DNA of 64,000 nt from Desulfurococcaceae archaeon AG1 (GTDB lineage: Archaea; Thermoproteota; Thermoprotei_A; Sulfolobales; AG1). This document shows positions 19,891-29,400 of the stretch, piece by piece. Numbering within the stretch: the first letter of the stretch is position 1; the number at the start of each line of letters is the position of its first letter. The position numbers and the translations under genes are program-made. The notes under the pieces were generated by a model, which did no database searches, was not told where the DNA came from, and saw only the letters and a list, made by a program, of their open reading frames with translations. The stretch spans positions 225,445-289,444 of the forward strand of contig BEWT01000015.1 of the NCBI GenBank assembly GCA_003116855.1, given 5' to 3'.

Positions 19891-20060
19891 ACCCCAATAT
19901 TTTTTGATCTCTTTTTCCCGCAGATCTTTTGGGATGATTCCTCGGGATCTAGATCCCACGTGGATCTTCTTTGCTATGTTTCTTATAAATTTTTCGGATC
20001 TTTTTTGATCATGGGGATCTTTCTCTCTACTCTATCCCTGTTGATTCTGGGAGTCTCTGG
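19674..20060. repeat. Left arm of a ~385-bp inverted repeat flanking the adaptation island
   Basis: The plus strand here matches the reverse complement of 26050-26438, by eye at roughly four positions in five, with stretches of near identity (for example 19965-20055). It covers leader A plus upstream DNA and the last codons and stop of csa3. Similarity ends in an A/T-rich stretch at about 20060. Confidence 0.85.
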
Positions 20061-20719
20061 GTTTTTGTTGTTTTTCTTTTTATTTTTAGTTCTCCTAGTT
20101 TTGTTGGGTATATGTTGTTTGTTTTTCCTCTTGTTATTACTAGGTTTAGTTTTTTGAGTTCTGTTAGGTGGTTTGCTATTGTTTTTTCGCTCTTTTTTGT
20201 TATTCTTGCTAGCTGTGGTATTGTTATTCCTGGGTTTCTGACTATTGTTTCCAGGATCTTTGTTTTTTCTTCTGGGAGTTCTTTTGTTAGTGCTTCTATG
20301 TGTGTTGTTTCTATCTCTATTTGTGCTGATTGGTCTTGGGCTTCTGGGACTATATATACTCTGTATCTCTTGCCCGAGGTTATTATTGCTGTGTATACTA
20401 CTACCACGAGTATTCTCATCCCGCCTGAGAGGTCCGCTATGAGCGGCTCTTCAAGCCTATCTATTGTTTCCGATGCGGCTTGTAGCATTGTTGTGAAATC
20501 CCCCGGGGCTATCTCTATAAGCTCTGGCTCGGATAGTCCTGTTCTTACGCAGTATGCTGTGAGGTTTTGGAATGCTCCTTTCGAGGCTCCTGTCAGTGGT
20601 TTTGCAGCCATAACTACTATCCTGTTTCCTGGCTGGGCTCTCTCGCTTGCGAGTCTTCTTAGTATGAAGTCCTCGTGGAAGCCTAGTGTGAATATGAAGC
20701 TAGCCAATGCCCTGGCTAT
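20027..20719 (-). CDS. csa3: Csa3: CARF-domain winged-helix regulator of CRISPR genes
   Basis: Csa3 regulators bind cas promoters and leaders through a C-terminal winged helix and sense cyclic oligoadenylates with an N-terminal CARF domain. Here the CARF part is residues about 5-140 (SFIFTLGFHEDFILRRL, then IADLSGGMRILVVVVYTA, the DxSGG motif). The wHTH follows (ETIVRNPGITIPQLARIT, KSEKTIANHLTELKKLNL). The frame is open upstream to 20857, but those 46 codons are Pro-rich, encode GATC-rich intergenic DNA and lie before the family's usual N-terminus, so ATG 20719 is chosen. It diverges from csa1-cas1-cas2-cas4. Its last codons and stop fall inside the leader-associated inverted repeat. Confidence 0.9.
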   Translation of the reverse strand: MARALASFIFTLGFHEDFILRRLASERAQPGNRIVVMAAKPLTGASKGAFQNLTAYCVRTGLSEPELIEIAPGDFTTMLQAASETIDRLEEPLIADLSGGMRILVVVVYTAIITSGKRYRVYIVPEAQDQSAQIEIETTHIEALTKELPEEKTKILETIVRNPGITIPQLARITKKSEKTIANHLTELKKLNLVITRGKTNNIYPTKLGELKIKRKTTKTQRLPESTGIE

Positions 20720-20846
20720 CATGGGTTTGGGGGTTAATATTTCCCGGGATCTCCTGGGGATCCATCGATCCCCCGCGGGATCTATCCAAAGGCTCCTAGG
20801 AGGGTCTGGAATGTTTTTCCCGGGATCTTTTGGGAGAAGGATCCAG

Positions 20847-20901
20847 GGTATTACCATTATAGCTAAAAAGAACGGGGGATCCCATGGATTGGGGTAATAC
20901 C
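20847..20901. promoter_or_regulatory. Divergent csa3/csa1 control region: 9-bp inverted repeat around a TATA-like box
   Basis: GGTATTACC (20847-20855) and its exact reverse complement GGTAATACC (20893-20901) flank a TATA-like ATTATAGCTAAAAAG (20857-20871) reading toward csa1. The second half-site ends immediately before ATG 20902. This is a plausible operator for Csa3 or another repressor; the binding protein is inferred, not seen. Confidence 0.5.
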
Positions 20902-21783
20902 ATGCTCACAAGGCTCGAGATAATAAGAGGTTTGAAGAAACTCCACACAATAAGAGCAAGAGACCCAGTCCCAGAAGAGCTCAGGGGGTGGAGCCACAAC
21001 ACGCCACCGGTAAAGCCTAGAGCATACCTAGGACTAGGGGTTGGGGAGATAGCATATAGATATTGCGAGACAAAGAGAGACCTCTACCTAAGAAGAGTAC
21101 TAGGAATAAAAGGGGATAGTGGAAAAGCACCCCTAGTAAACGGGGCAGCGATCCATAAGATCTTCTCAGAAGCCTCGAGAGGAGTTAGAAAACTCGCACT
21201 ACTAGGAAAACCAGGCCCAGAGATCTACGAAGAACTCTCGAAAGAAGCACCGAGGATAGCCTCGACAACATGCCCAGAGGATCTTAGAATAACATGTGAG
21301 AAGATATATAGATACCTAGCACTAATGTGGAGCGCTGAGATAGCAAAAGCCAGAATAGCCTACGGCTCGCAAGACGCAGCAGGACTAATACCATGGATAA
21401 CAGAGCTGAGGGTAGACGGAACACTAGTAGGACTCTCAGACAGACTCTCAGTAGACGCAATAGCAGAAGCCTCAATAGTAATAGAGATCAAGACAGGCCA
21501 GAAGAAGAACTTCCACAAACTAGCCCTAGCAGGATACGCACTAGCCCTAGAATCAAGCCTAGAAACACCAATAGACTACGGAGTATTAATATACATAAAC
21601 CCAGTGGGGGAGGAGCCGGAAATAACACTCGAGCCCCACTACATCTCACCAGACACGAGGAAAGAATTCATAGACGCGAGAGACGAGGCCATAGACATGA
21701 TCCTGAGCTCAAAAGACCCAGGGATAGCGAGAAACTGCCCCGAAACATGCCCATTCCTCGAAATATGCGGGGTGAGGAGATGA
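20902..21783 (+). CDS. csa1: Csa1: Cas4-family nuclease of the I-A adaptation module
   Basis: Csa1 is a RecB/Cas4-like iron-sulfur nuclease working with Cas1, Cas2 and Cas4 in spacer acquisition in crenarchaea. The family signature EELRGWSHNTPPVKP occurs near residue 22, followed by EIAYRYCETKRDLYL (first Cys). The nuclease core is GLSDRLSVDA...IVIEIKTGQKK, giving the Asp and E-x-K residues, and the C-terminal Cys cluster is NCPETCPFLEICG. ATG 20902 matches the usual N-terminus; ATG 20884 (six codons longer) is the alternative and would put the start inside the operator-like region. It is the first gene of csa1-cas1-cas2-cas4; its stop overlaps the cas1 ATG (ATGA). Confidence 0.92.
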   Translation: MLTRLEIIRGLKKLHTIRARDPVPEELRGWSHNTPPVKPRAYLGLGVGEIAYRYCETKRDLYLRRVLGIKGDSGKAPLVNGAAIHKIFSEASRGVRKLALLGKPGPEIYEELSKEAPRIASTTCPEDLRITCEKIYRYLALMWSAEIAKARIAYGSQDAAGLIPWITELRVDGTLVGLSDRLSVDAIAEASIVIEIKTGQKKNFHKLALAGYALALESSLETPIDYGVLIYINPVGEEPEITLEPHYISPDTRKEFIDARDEAIDMILSSKDPGIARNCPETCPFLEICGVRR

Positions 21784-22736
21784 GAACACTAGTAGTATCA
21801 GAATACGGCGTGAAGATCTCAGCAAAAAACGGAAGCCTAGTAATAGCGACAAAGAATAAGAAGATAAGGGTAAGCCCAGCAGACATAGACCAGATACTAA
21901 TAATAACCGGGGGAGCATCGATAACATCAAGAGCAGTAAGACTAGCAATAACGCATGGGATAGACATTGTATTCATAAACACGAGGGGAGAGCCCTGGGC
22001 GAGGATATATATGCCAACACCAACAGCAACAACAAGCTCGAGGAGAGCGCAGTACGAAGCAATATATAACGGTGATGCGAGGGAGATAGCCAGATCTATA
22101 GTAGAGGCTAAGCTGAAAAACCAAGCAGGATTACTCAAAAGCCTGAAGAGGAAGGGCTATATAGAGGGGACACCGCATAGAGAGATAGAGCTCCTAATAC
22201 CACAACTAGATACAGAGGATCCAGTAAAGGTAGAGGCCGAGGCAGCCCATATATACTGGCAATCAATAGCCCAAGCACTGCCAAAGAGCATCGGGTTTGA
22301 GGGGAGGAACCACGACTCCCCAGACCCATTTAACCTCTCACTCAACTACTCCTACGCAATACTCTACTCAGAATGCTGGAAAGCCCTCGTAATAGCTGGT
22401 CTAGACCCATATGCTGGCTATATACATAAAGATAGATCTGGGAAGGAGAGCCTTGTCTATGACTTCTCAGAGATGTTCAAACCCTCAGTGGTTGATAGAG
22501 CCTTGATCGAGATCTTTAGGAGGGGCTATAGACCAAGGATCTCTGAGGGATTGATAGAGAGGGCTGATAGGGCAGAGCTCGCGAAAGCAGTAGCCGAGTC
22601 TCTCGAGAGGGTTGTGAGGGAGGAGGGGGATCATAACCCAAAGAAGCTCTCCCAAGCGCTGAGGGCTGCTGCTATAAGGCTCGCATCGTCTCTTAGGGAG
22701 AGGACTAGGTATAGGGGGTTTGTTGAGGTATGGTGA
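21780..22736 (+). CDS. cas1: Cas1 integrase
   Basis: Cas1 is the metal-dependent integrase that inserts spacers at the leader end. The protein has 318 residues: an N-terminal beta domain (TLVVSEYGVKISAKNGSLV, then the IDQILIITGGASIT region) and an alpha domain holding the catalytic Glu (KVEAEAAHIYWQS), His (GYIHKDRSGKES) and acidic residue (VYDFSEMFKP). The same frame is open far upstream across csa1, but that is antisense-like shadow coding; ATG 21780 overlaps the csa1 stop and matches the family start. The cas2 ATG lies inside the last codons. With two large arrays and one mini-array sharing a leader, this single Cas1 probably serves all three. Confidence 0.97.
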   Translation: MRTLVVSEYGVKISAKNGSLVIATKNKKIRVSPADIDQILIITGGASITSRAVRLAITHGIDIVFINTRGEPWARIYMPTPTATTSSRRAQYEAIYNGDAREIARSIVEAKLKNQAGLLKSLKRKGYIEGTPHREIELLIPQLDTEDPVKVEAEAAHIYWQSIAQALPKSIGFEGRNHDSPDPFNLSLNYSYAILYSECWKALVIAGLDPYAGYIHKDRSGKESLVYDFSEMFKPSVVDRALIEIFRRGYRPRISEGLIERADRAELAKAVAESLERVVREEGDHNPKKLSQALRAAAIRLASSLRERTRYRGFVEVW

Positions 22737-23011
22737 GGATCCTGGTTGTATACGATATAAGCGATAACCAGGATAGATTAAGGCTTGCTGAGAATCTATT
22801 CAGGCTGGGGCTTACAAGGATACAGAGGAGCGCCTTCGCTGGGGAGATTGATACGCAGAGGGTGAAGGACCTCATAAGGATCTCTGGGAGGTATGTCAGA
22901 TCCGAGGGCGATGTGATCCATATCTTCCAGCTCGGCCTGAGGGACTGGGAGAGAAGAATAGTCATAGGTAGAGAATGGGGGTTGGGGTCGAGTGCCACAG
23001 CCATATTATAG
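22730..23011 (+). CDS. cas2: Cas2 adaptation protein
   Basis: Cas2 dimers bridge two Cas1 dimers in the integration complex. The 93-residue protein has the ferredoxin-like start RILVVYDISDNQDRLRL with the conserved Asp after beta 1, the AENLFRLGLTRIQRSAFAGE segment, and GDVIHIFQLGLRDWERRIVIG toward the C-terminus. Its ATG overlaps the end of cas1 by seven bases and its end overlaps the GTG start of cas4 by 20 bases, so the four adaptation genes are tightly coupled. Confidence 0.97.
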   Translation: MVRILVVYDISDNQDRLRLAENLFRLGLTRIQRSAFAGEIDTQRVKDLIRISGRYVRSEGDVIHIFQLGLRDWERRIVIGREWGLGSSATAIL

Positions 23012-23561
23012 CATATCGCCATCGATGCTGAAGCAGATGGACTTCTGCCCAGCAATACCTTGGATGATCAGTAAGACAGGCTGGATAGAGCCCCCGACAG
23101 AGAGCATGAGATCGGCTAAAGAGGAGACAGACGCGAGCTATAAGGAGAGGATAGCATCGAGCCTGGGGCTTGAGAAGCCATATAGGATAGAGATCTGCCT
23201 CAGGGATAGGGAGACAGGGCTCTCGGGATGCATAGACATAGCAGCAGGGTCAAAGAGAATAACGATAGTCGAGGCGAAGAGGTATAGGAGGAGAAGATCA
23301 CAGCATTTCAGAACACAGCTACTAGCATACGCATACCTAGCAAACAAGCAAATAGCACCAGTAGAGAGAGCAATACTGGTCATGGAGGAGAGGGTAGAGC
23401 TAGACATACCAATAACAAGGGAACATATAGAGACAATCGAGAAAAAGATAGCCAGACTCAAACAGATCCTCGACAGAGAAGACCCACCACCAGTCAACAG
23501 AACACCGAGAGAATGCACACCATGCCAGTATAGAAGAATATGCCCACTAGCAGCAACCTAG
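22992..23561 (+). CDS. cas4: Cas4 nuclease
   Basis: Cas4 trims pre-spacer ends next to the PAM during acquisition. The protein (189 residues, GTG start at 22992) has the first Cys in MDFCPAIPW, the RecB nuclease residues in SGCIDIAAG, ITIVEAKRY and FRTQLLAYAYL (Asp, E-x-K and QxxxY), and a C-terminal CTPCQYRRIC cluster completing the four-Cys iron-sulfur site. It is the last gene of the adaptation operon; it converges with csx1, with only 16 bases between their stops. Confidence 0.95.
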   Translation: MPQPYYSISPSMLKQMDFCPAIPWMISKTGWIEPPTESMRSAKEETDASYKERIASSLGLEKPYRIEICLRDRETGLSGCIDIAAGSKRITIVEAKRYRRRRSQHFRTQLLAYAYLANKQIAPVERAILVMEERVELDIPITREHIETIEKKIARLKQILDREDPPPVNRTPRECTPCQYRRICPLAAT

Positions 23562-23577
23562 CCAAAAATAATTAACC

Positions 23578-25239
23578 CTAGCTAGAACCAGCGATCACAC
23601 CCCTGATCTTTCCCTCCCAACATTCTTTCTCATAACCAATCCACACACGATCCTCACGATCTATATAGATCATCGTAGCATTCTTCTCAAAACCAGCATG
23701 GGCATAGAAATTCCTCGGCTGGGGATCGCCATAGGTGCACGGCCTTCTCCCCCTTAAGGCTTCATAACCTTTAATGCTCTTCTCCAGCTCCTCGCGCAGC
23801 TTAGAGGCTAGCTCCTGATCCGGTCTATAACTATCCCTACTCCTAGATCTTCTACACATATCTATAAAGCTTTGATCCCTATCCACCGCTTTCTCCGTAG
23901 CATCGTAGATAGCCCCCCACGGGATAGGGGTTCCCTTGCTCTTCATAACCTCATAGCCACCGCTATGTTTTACGCATTCTAGGCGATCCTTTATATCGCT
24001 TAGCTCGTGGGAGGCGATATTCTCAGCAACCTCATCCACCACATATTGATCTAGTATCCCTTCGAGATGTTCTATCGTGAAGAGGATAGAGCCTGCCTCC
24101 TCCCTAACCTTGCTACTCTCGGAGCCTATCGTTATGATGTCCTCTATAAGGGCCTCTATTGTGAGGGCTGTTGCGAGTGCTTCTGGCTTGATCGCTATGC
24201 TTCTCTCGACTATTGCTCGCCCTCCATGGTCCCTTATCCTTATGCTCTCCAACGCTTCTCTCACGCTCTGTACTATGCATGGTTTTCTGCCATGTTTTGC
24301 TATGTCTCTTGCTTGGATTGCTATGGCTATTGGTAACCCTAGACGCGTGGATCTTATGAGTGCTTTGAGATCTTTCAGGGTCTCTTCTAGTCCTTTCGAG
24401 CATCTTTCGAGGTTTGTTATTAGTGCTTTTTCCTCGGCCTCTATTTGCTCTCTTATTCTGTTATGGACTATGAATCCTCCTGGTCCTAGGTCCTCTATCT
24501 CTCGATAGGCTTTATCCCTAGCTCTCTCTGTATCTATTTCCTCGCACGAGATTATGTGTATATAGAGTTCTTGGGGTTCTCTTGGTGTTCCTGGTACGGG
24601 GTCTGAGTTTACTGCCAGGATCTTGATCCTCTTGCTATTCTTTTTCCTCAGTAGGTGGATCTCCGCGGCTTCTCTCACAGCTTCTAGTGCTGCTATGGGC
24701 ATGTAGTTGATGCCGTGGGTTGTGTCCACCATGACTATGTCTGGGTCTGTTTCCTCCATGATCTTTAGGGTTTCTATCAATGTGTAGGCTTTATAATTGT
24801 TTGCATGCCCTCTGAAGACTGTTTCGGGGAATATACCTATGGCTGGGGCTATCTTAATGTAGAGTCTTGCTGGGGGTTGCTGTAGGGAGGTTTTTATGAA
24901 ATCCCATATTTTTCCCAGTACTCTTGTGTCTATGCATTCTTTCGGTTTGCCGGGGTTTGTGCTTTTGCACTCATCCAGATCTCTTTTGTCTGCCAGCGAT
25001 TCTGATGCTATTATGACTATCGAGGGTTCTCCTACTTTTTCGATTTGTTTTGCTATAGCTAGGGTTGAGGATCTGCTCCCAAACCCTTCCCCATATTTCT
25101 CCTGCTCTGCTGGCCTGCATTTCTCTGGGATTGCTGGTGGTCTGTATATCTGCTCTACCCAGTATCTCGGGTTGCCCCAGGGGGCGATGAGTAGGATTTT
25201 TAGTCTGTTCTCGAGATCTCGTGGAGCTTGGCTAGCCAT
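23578..25239 (-). CDS. csx1: Csx1-type CARF-HEPN ribonuclease
   Basis: Csx1 proteins are cyclic-oligoadenylate-activated RNases that accompany type III systems. The N-terminal CARF half starts LKILLIAPWGNPRYWVEQIY and continues with IVMVDTTHGINYMPIAALEA (the D-T-T-H-G motif) near residue 172. The C-terminal HEPN half ends with RNFYAHAGF, matching the RxxxxH catalytic motif (R-N-F-Y-A-H). Length is 553 residues. It overlaps the end of the upstream Crn1-like gene by 40 bases, so sensor nuclease and ring nuclease candidate are co-translated. It would act in the cytoplasm as the downstream effector of the Cmr2 cyclase encoded at 34651-37767. Confidence 0.9.
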   Translation of the reverse strand: MASQAPRDLENRLKILLIAPWGNPRYWVEQIYRPPAIPEKCRPAEQEKYGEGFGSRSSTLAIAKQIEKVGEPSIVIIASESLADKRDLDECKSTNPGKPKECIDTRVLGKIWDFIKTSLQQPPARLYIKIAPAIGIFPETVFRGHANNYKAYTLIETLKIMEETDPDIVMVDTTHGINYMPIAALEAVREAAEIHLLRKKNSKRIKILAVNSDPVPGTPREPQELYIHIISCEEIDTERARDKAYREIEDLGPGGFIVHNRIREQIEAEEKALITNLERCSKGLEETLKDLKALIRSTRLGLPIAIAIQARDIAKHGRKPCIVQSVREALESIRIRDHGGRAIVERSIAIKPEALATALTIEALIEDIITIGSESSKVREEAGSILFTIEHLEGILDQYVVDEVAENIASHELSDIKDRLECVKHSGGYEVMKSKGTPIPWGAIYDATEKAVDRDQSFIDMCRRSRSRDSYRPDQELASKLREELEKSIKGYEALRGRRPCTYGDPQPRNFYAHAGFEKNATMIYIDREDRVWIGYEKECWEGKIRGVIAGSS

Positions 25240-26006
25240 TTTCTCACCCTATACCCCTTGGTATCCCTTGCTAGGATTCCGTTTAGCTCTAGTTCTCTCA
25301 GGATCTGGGGGCTTCCTATGAGTTCCTCGGCCTCTCTCGGGTTTCTCGGTGTCTTGAAGATCTCTATGATCTTCTCCACATCCTCTCTGATCTTTATGGG
25401 TATTGCTGGTAGGATTACTAGGTCTCTGAATGCTTCGTGCATATAATAGACAGCATCGGCCCCTGCTAGGAGGGATGCTATTACCAGGAATGAGGCTTCG
25501 GCTTTATAGCCCGGTGTTGCGTTGACATAGACCCTGGCTCCCTTCCTCTTCCAATCGACTATTAGTCTCACAACCTTGTCTAGGAGCTCTACCAGGCCGT
25601 CTTCAAACTCATCAGCACTCCTAGTGCTCCTGATCTCGGCCTCCTGGACATGGTAGCCCTCGCCCCTGAGGAAGCGGGCTATAGCCTCCCTAGCAAGCTT
25701 AGAATTACAGGTGGAGGTTGAGTAGAGAATCACAAGAACACCATCCCTCCCATGACCAAAAACACTAACAGCCCTCGAGAAAGGAGAAAGCTCGGCAGAA
25801 GCACCATAACCCTGGGAGGAGACAAAGCCAGAAAGCCTCTCCAAAACCAAGGGATAGCTAGAACAAAGCCTAGCCTGCCCAGGATCATCAGGAGCCCAGC
25901 GATCCCAACCAACAAAACCCCACTCCTCAACAACATTCGGAAAAACCCTCTGAAAATTAGAAAGAAGAGAAGTACCCACAGGAACAACATGAACAACCCT
26001 ATACAC
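25200..26006 (-). CDS. CARF protein of the APE2256 family, probable Crn1-type ring nuclease
   Basis: Crn1 ring nucleases (Sso2081 type) are CARF proteins that degrade cyclic tetra-adenylate and switch off Csx1. The N-terminal strand and loop VVHVVPVGTSLLSNF and the later NATPGYKAEASFLV, with the conserved Ser and Lys of the family, plus EAFRDLVILPAIPI, fit the APE2256/Crn1 family. A short winged-helix-like tail follows (SPQILRELELNGILARD). There is no HEPN motif, so it is not an RNase. The frame is open to a TTG at 26027; GTG 26006 is preferred because it starts close to the first strand. It lies just inside the right inverted-repeat arm and overlaps csx1. Ring-nuclease activity is inferred. 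Confidence 0.75.
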   Translation of the reverse strand: MYRVVHVVPVGTSLLSNFQRVFPNVVEEWGFVGWDRWAPDDPGQARLCSSYPLVLERLSGFVSSQGYGASAELSPFSRAVSVFGHGRDGVLVILYSTSTCNSKLAREAIARFLRGEGYHVQEAEIRSTRSADEFEDGLVELLDKVVRLIVDWKRKGARVYVNATPGYKAEASFLVIASLLAGADAVYYMHEAFRDLVILPAIPIKIREDVEKIIEIFKTPRNPREAEELIGSPQILRELELNGILARDTKGYRVRKWLAKLHEISRTD

Positions 26007-26049
26007 AGAAGCCACCAAAACCACCAACCAAATAAAACAAAGAAAAATA

Positions 26050-26438
26050 AAAACAAAGAGACTCCCAGAATCAACAGGGATAGAGTAGAGAGAAAGATCC
26101 CAATGATCAAAAAAGATCCGAAAAATTTATAAGAAACATAGCAAGAAAGATCCGGTGGAGAAAAAAGATCCGAGAAGAAATCCCAAAAGATCCTGGGGAA
26201 AAGAAGATCGAAAAACATTGAGGCTAATAAGCATTTCTATCATCAAAAACAGGGATCATTTTTGGGATCCATGCTTATAAGCGGGATAAGAATAAAAATA
26301 ATGGTAAAGTCGATCTCCTATAGAACTGAGCATCCCATACAGCGATCCCGTGTGCATCGATCTGCTATAGAGATAGGCCCTCGGGGGCAAAGCCCCCTAA
26401 ATAGCTATAAATATCAAAAAAGATCCGTAGCTGGATCA
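26050..26438. repeat. Right arm of the ~385-bp inverted repeat flanking the adaptation island
   Basis: Reverse complement of 19674-20060. It contains leader B, an additional upstream TATA-like AATTTATAAG (about 26119-26128) also present in the left arm, several short GATC-rich blocks, and the upstream region of the Crn1-like gene. See the left arm for the extent of similarity. Confidence 0.85.
26221..26438 (+). promoter_or_regulatory. Leader of array B with promoter and two repeat-like motifs
   Basis: TATA-like GCTTATAAGC at 26273-26282 lies 166 bases before the first repeat. A degenerate repeat beginning GTCGATCTCCTATAG starts at 26309 and a second (ATCGATCTGCTATAG) at 26356, about 47 bases apart. 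A GGGGGCAAAGCCCCC hairpin follows (26383-26397), then TAGCTATAAATATC and the array. A transcript starting 25-30 bases after the TATA box would contain both repeat-like motifs and the hairpin. Confidence 0.85.
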
Positions 26439-29400
26439 GTCGATCTACTATAGAATTGAAAGACAGTATTTATCAGATGGAATGTCAAGCTCTCGGTGGG
26501 GTTGAAGTCGATCTACTATAGAATTGAAAGTTTCTCTTCTTAAGTTCCTCTAGCGTCTTCTTAACTACTGTCGATCTACTATAGAATTGAAAGCGCTATA
26601 ACGATTCAACAATAAGTGTGTTTCCATTCGTACGTCGATCTACTATAGAATTGAAAGAGGTTTCCCCATCACGCTTAAGAGGCTCAAGCAATTGTTTGTC
26701 GATCTACTATAGAATTGAAAGTAGACCTAGACAAAGACACGCTAGAATACTATGACAGAGAGTCGATCTACTATAGAATTGAAAGTCATTCATATCACCT
26801 CGGCTATGATGTCGGCATCACTGACATCGGGTCGATCTACTATAGAATTGAAAGATAGCCATGGGCTCGGAGGGGGAGCTAATCTTAGGGCCATAAGTCG
26901 ATCTACTATAGAATTGAAAGTCCCATTTAGACAATTGCTTATAAGCTACTTTGCGCCTCCTCGTCGATCTACTATAGAATTGAAAGGTGATCAGCAGGGT
27001 ATAACCATAAGCGGTAGCAATGTGTCGATCTACTATAGAATTGAAAGTATAGCAGTTTTAATGTTTGGGGCTACATAGTCCTGACAAGTCGATCTACTAT
27101 AGAATTGAAAGACCTATCTCCAGCCCTTCTTCCTCACTCTGTGTCTTCTCTTTGTCGATCTACTATAGAATTGAAAGCATTATAGTTAGTGAGAGGAAGT
27201 GGCTGGATATTAACTATACGCGTCGATCTACTATAGAATTGAAAGAGATGATAAGGCTATAACGAGGTTGCTTAACAACATGTGGGTCGATCTACTATAG
27301 AATTGAAAGGCTTCACACTTATTATTCTCAGCACCATGTTGATCACTCCCCTCGTCGATCTACTATAGAATTGAAAGTGTGAACTCTCGGCCGCACCGAG
27401 GACACTTTCGGGCCACCCGTCGATCTACTATAGAATTGAAAGCACGTAGTACTCTTTTAGCCTCGGGTCTTTCGATACCTTCACGTCGATCTACTATAGA
27501 ATTGAAAGTCGTCCTCCTCTTAAAGGTCTCAGCAAGCTTGTTATAGATGGTCGATCTACTATAGAATTGAAAGCATTCATAATGGGGATCGTTAGCTATG
27601 TAACATCCAACATGTCGATCTACTATAGAATTGAAAGTTAGCTCATAATATGTATAAGGCCTATCACTATCACTCGTCGATCTACTATAGAATTGAAAGT
27701 TTATTATGTCTTGAAGCTCTTCTCGCAGTATCTGTTTCGTCGATCTACTATAGAATTGAAAGATCAGGAAGAACTACAGCTTCCCAAGCGTCCCTGGGAG
27801 CCTGTCGATCTACTATAGAATTGAAAGATAAAATCCTCAGCTACCAGTATTTTGTGGCCGATTATGGTCGATCTACTATAGAATTGAAAGTAATAGCCAT
27901 ATACCCACCATATTATCTTCTACATATCTCCCTGTCGATCTACTATAGAATTGAAAGTCTTAAAACCAAGTGACGCTATAAGGCTAATAGTCTTATCGTC
28001 GATCTACTATAGAATTGAAAGTAGATCCTCGGGGGCTCTGTTGGTTGCTTTGGCCGCGTGTCGATCTACTATAGAATTGAAAGATACGCATATTCGACGA
28101 GCATCCGAACAAGCATGTCCTGCCGTCGATCTACTATAGAATTGAAAGAGTTTGTGCAGTAATAGCCACATGAAGAGCACCAGTAGCTGCGTCGATCTAC
28201 TATAGAATTGAAAGGGAGCTTATGAGGGATCCCTCTGTTGGTGAGCTTGTTAAGTCGATCTACTATAGAATTGAAAGGCAACTTCGGATACCTCGACAGA
28301 GAGAAATGCGGAGGGTCGATCTACTATAGAATTGAAAGATATCGCAACACAGATAGAGAGCAGGATAAACTGAGAAAGGTCGATCTACTATAGAATTGAA
28401 AGGTATATCTCGTATCTAGTCAGATCTTTGATGGGTGGGTCGATCTACTATAGAATTGAAAGAGATCTTAGAAAAACTGTTTCCCTCACAAAGCTTGGGA
28501 GCTTGGTCGATCTACTATAGAATTGAAAGGATATCCAAGGCTGTATCCAAGATGCTCGTATAGCCCTGTCGATCTACTATAGAATTGAAAGCCTGTGGCA
28601 AGACATATCTGGCATCCTCCCTGGACAGGCGTCGATCTACTATAGAATTGAAAGCCTCCCCGCATCGCCCCCTGCCTCTCTAAACATAAGTCGATCTAGT
28701 CGATCTACTATAGAATTGAAAGCCGGGGCAGAGATACTAGCAGCCTGGTCTTTGAAGAGAGTCGATCTACTATAGAATTGAAAGCACATTGATGATCTTT
28801 ATAAGATGTTCAGATCGTTGCATGTCGATCTACTATAGAATTGAAAGAGGCTCCGAGGCAGCAGCTGGTGAAGCTCTACATCCTCGCGTCGATCTACTAT
28901 AGAATTGAAAGCATTCACATTCTGGGATCTAGATGACTTCCTACCCACGAGTCGATCTACTATAGAATTGAAAGTAGGTCTGGGCGAAATAATTGATATG
29001 TATCTAAAGGTCGATCTACTATAGAATTGAAAGCCGAGGAGCTGTATGATGTGCTTGATAGTGAACAACTAGCGTCGATCTACTATAGAATTGAAAGCTG
29101 GATAGTGCTGTGTCCGTCGCGCTCACACGTAGAACAGTCGATCTACTATAGAATTGAAAGTCAAGTCTTGATCCTGTATAATAGCTTATCTTATCATAAT
29201 AGGTCGATCTACTATAGAATTGAAAGACGAGCAACGTTACTCGTTTAAAAACCCCCCTCAGAAAAAGTCGATCTACTATAGAATTGAAAGAATATCACAT
29301 TCATACATGGTGTGGGATGGAGAATCTATTATGTCGATCTACTATAGAATTGAAAGCAAAGCGTATCAAGTCGAGGATTGCTTCTGCTGCTCTGTATATG

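Noticed and set aside
20720-20857. 46-codon N-terminal extension of Csa3
   Set aside because: Pro-rich, GATC-rich intergenic DNA before the CARF first strand; ATG 20719 fits the family.
20112-20897. 261-codon ORF antisense to csa3
   Set aside because: Antisense shadow; csa3 on the other strand has clear CARF and wHTH motifs.
22088-22106. AGATCTATAGTAGAG, a CRISPR-repeat-like string inside cas1
   Set aside because: It lies in a conserved coding stretch and matches only part of the repeat core; coincidence.
21393-22736. A 447-codon version of cas1 starting inside csa1
   Set aside because: The extra 129 codons are Arg/Asn-rich shadow of csa1; the Cas1 family start matches ATG 21780, which overlaps the csa1 stop.
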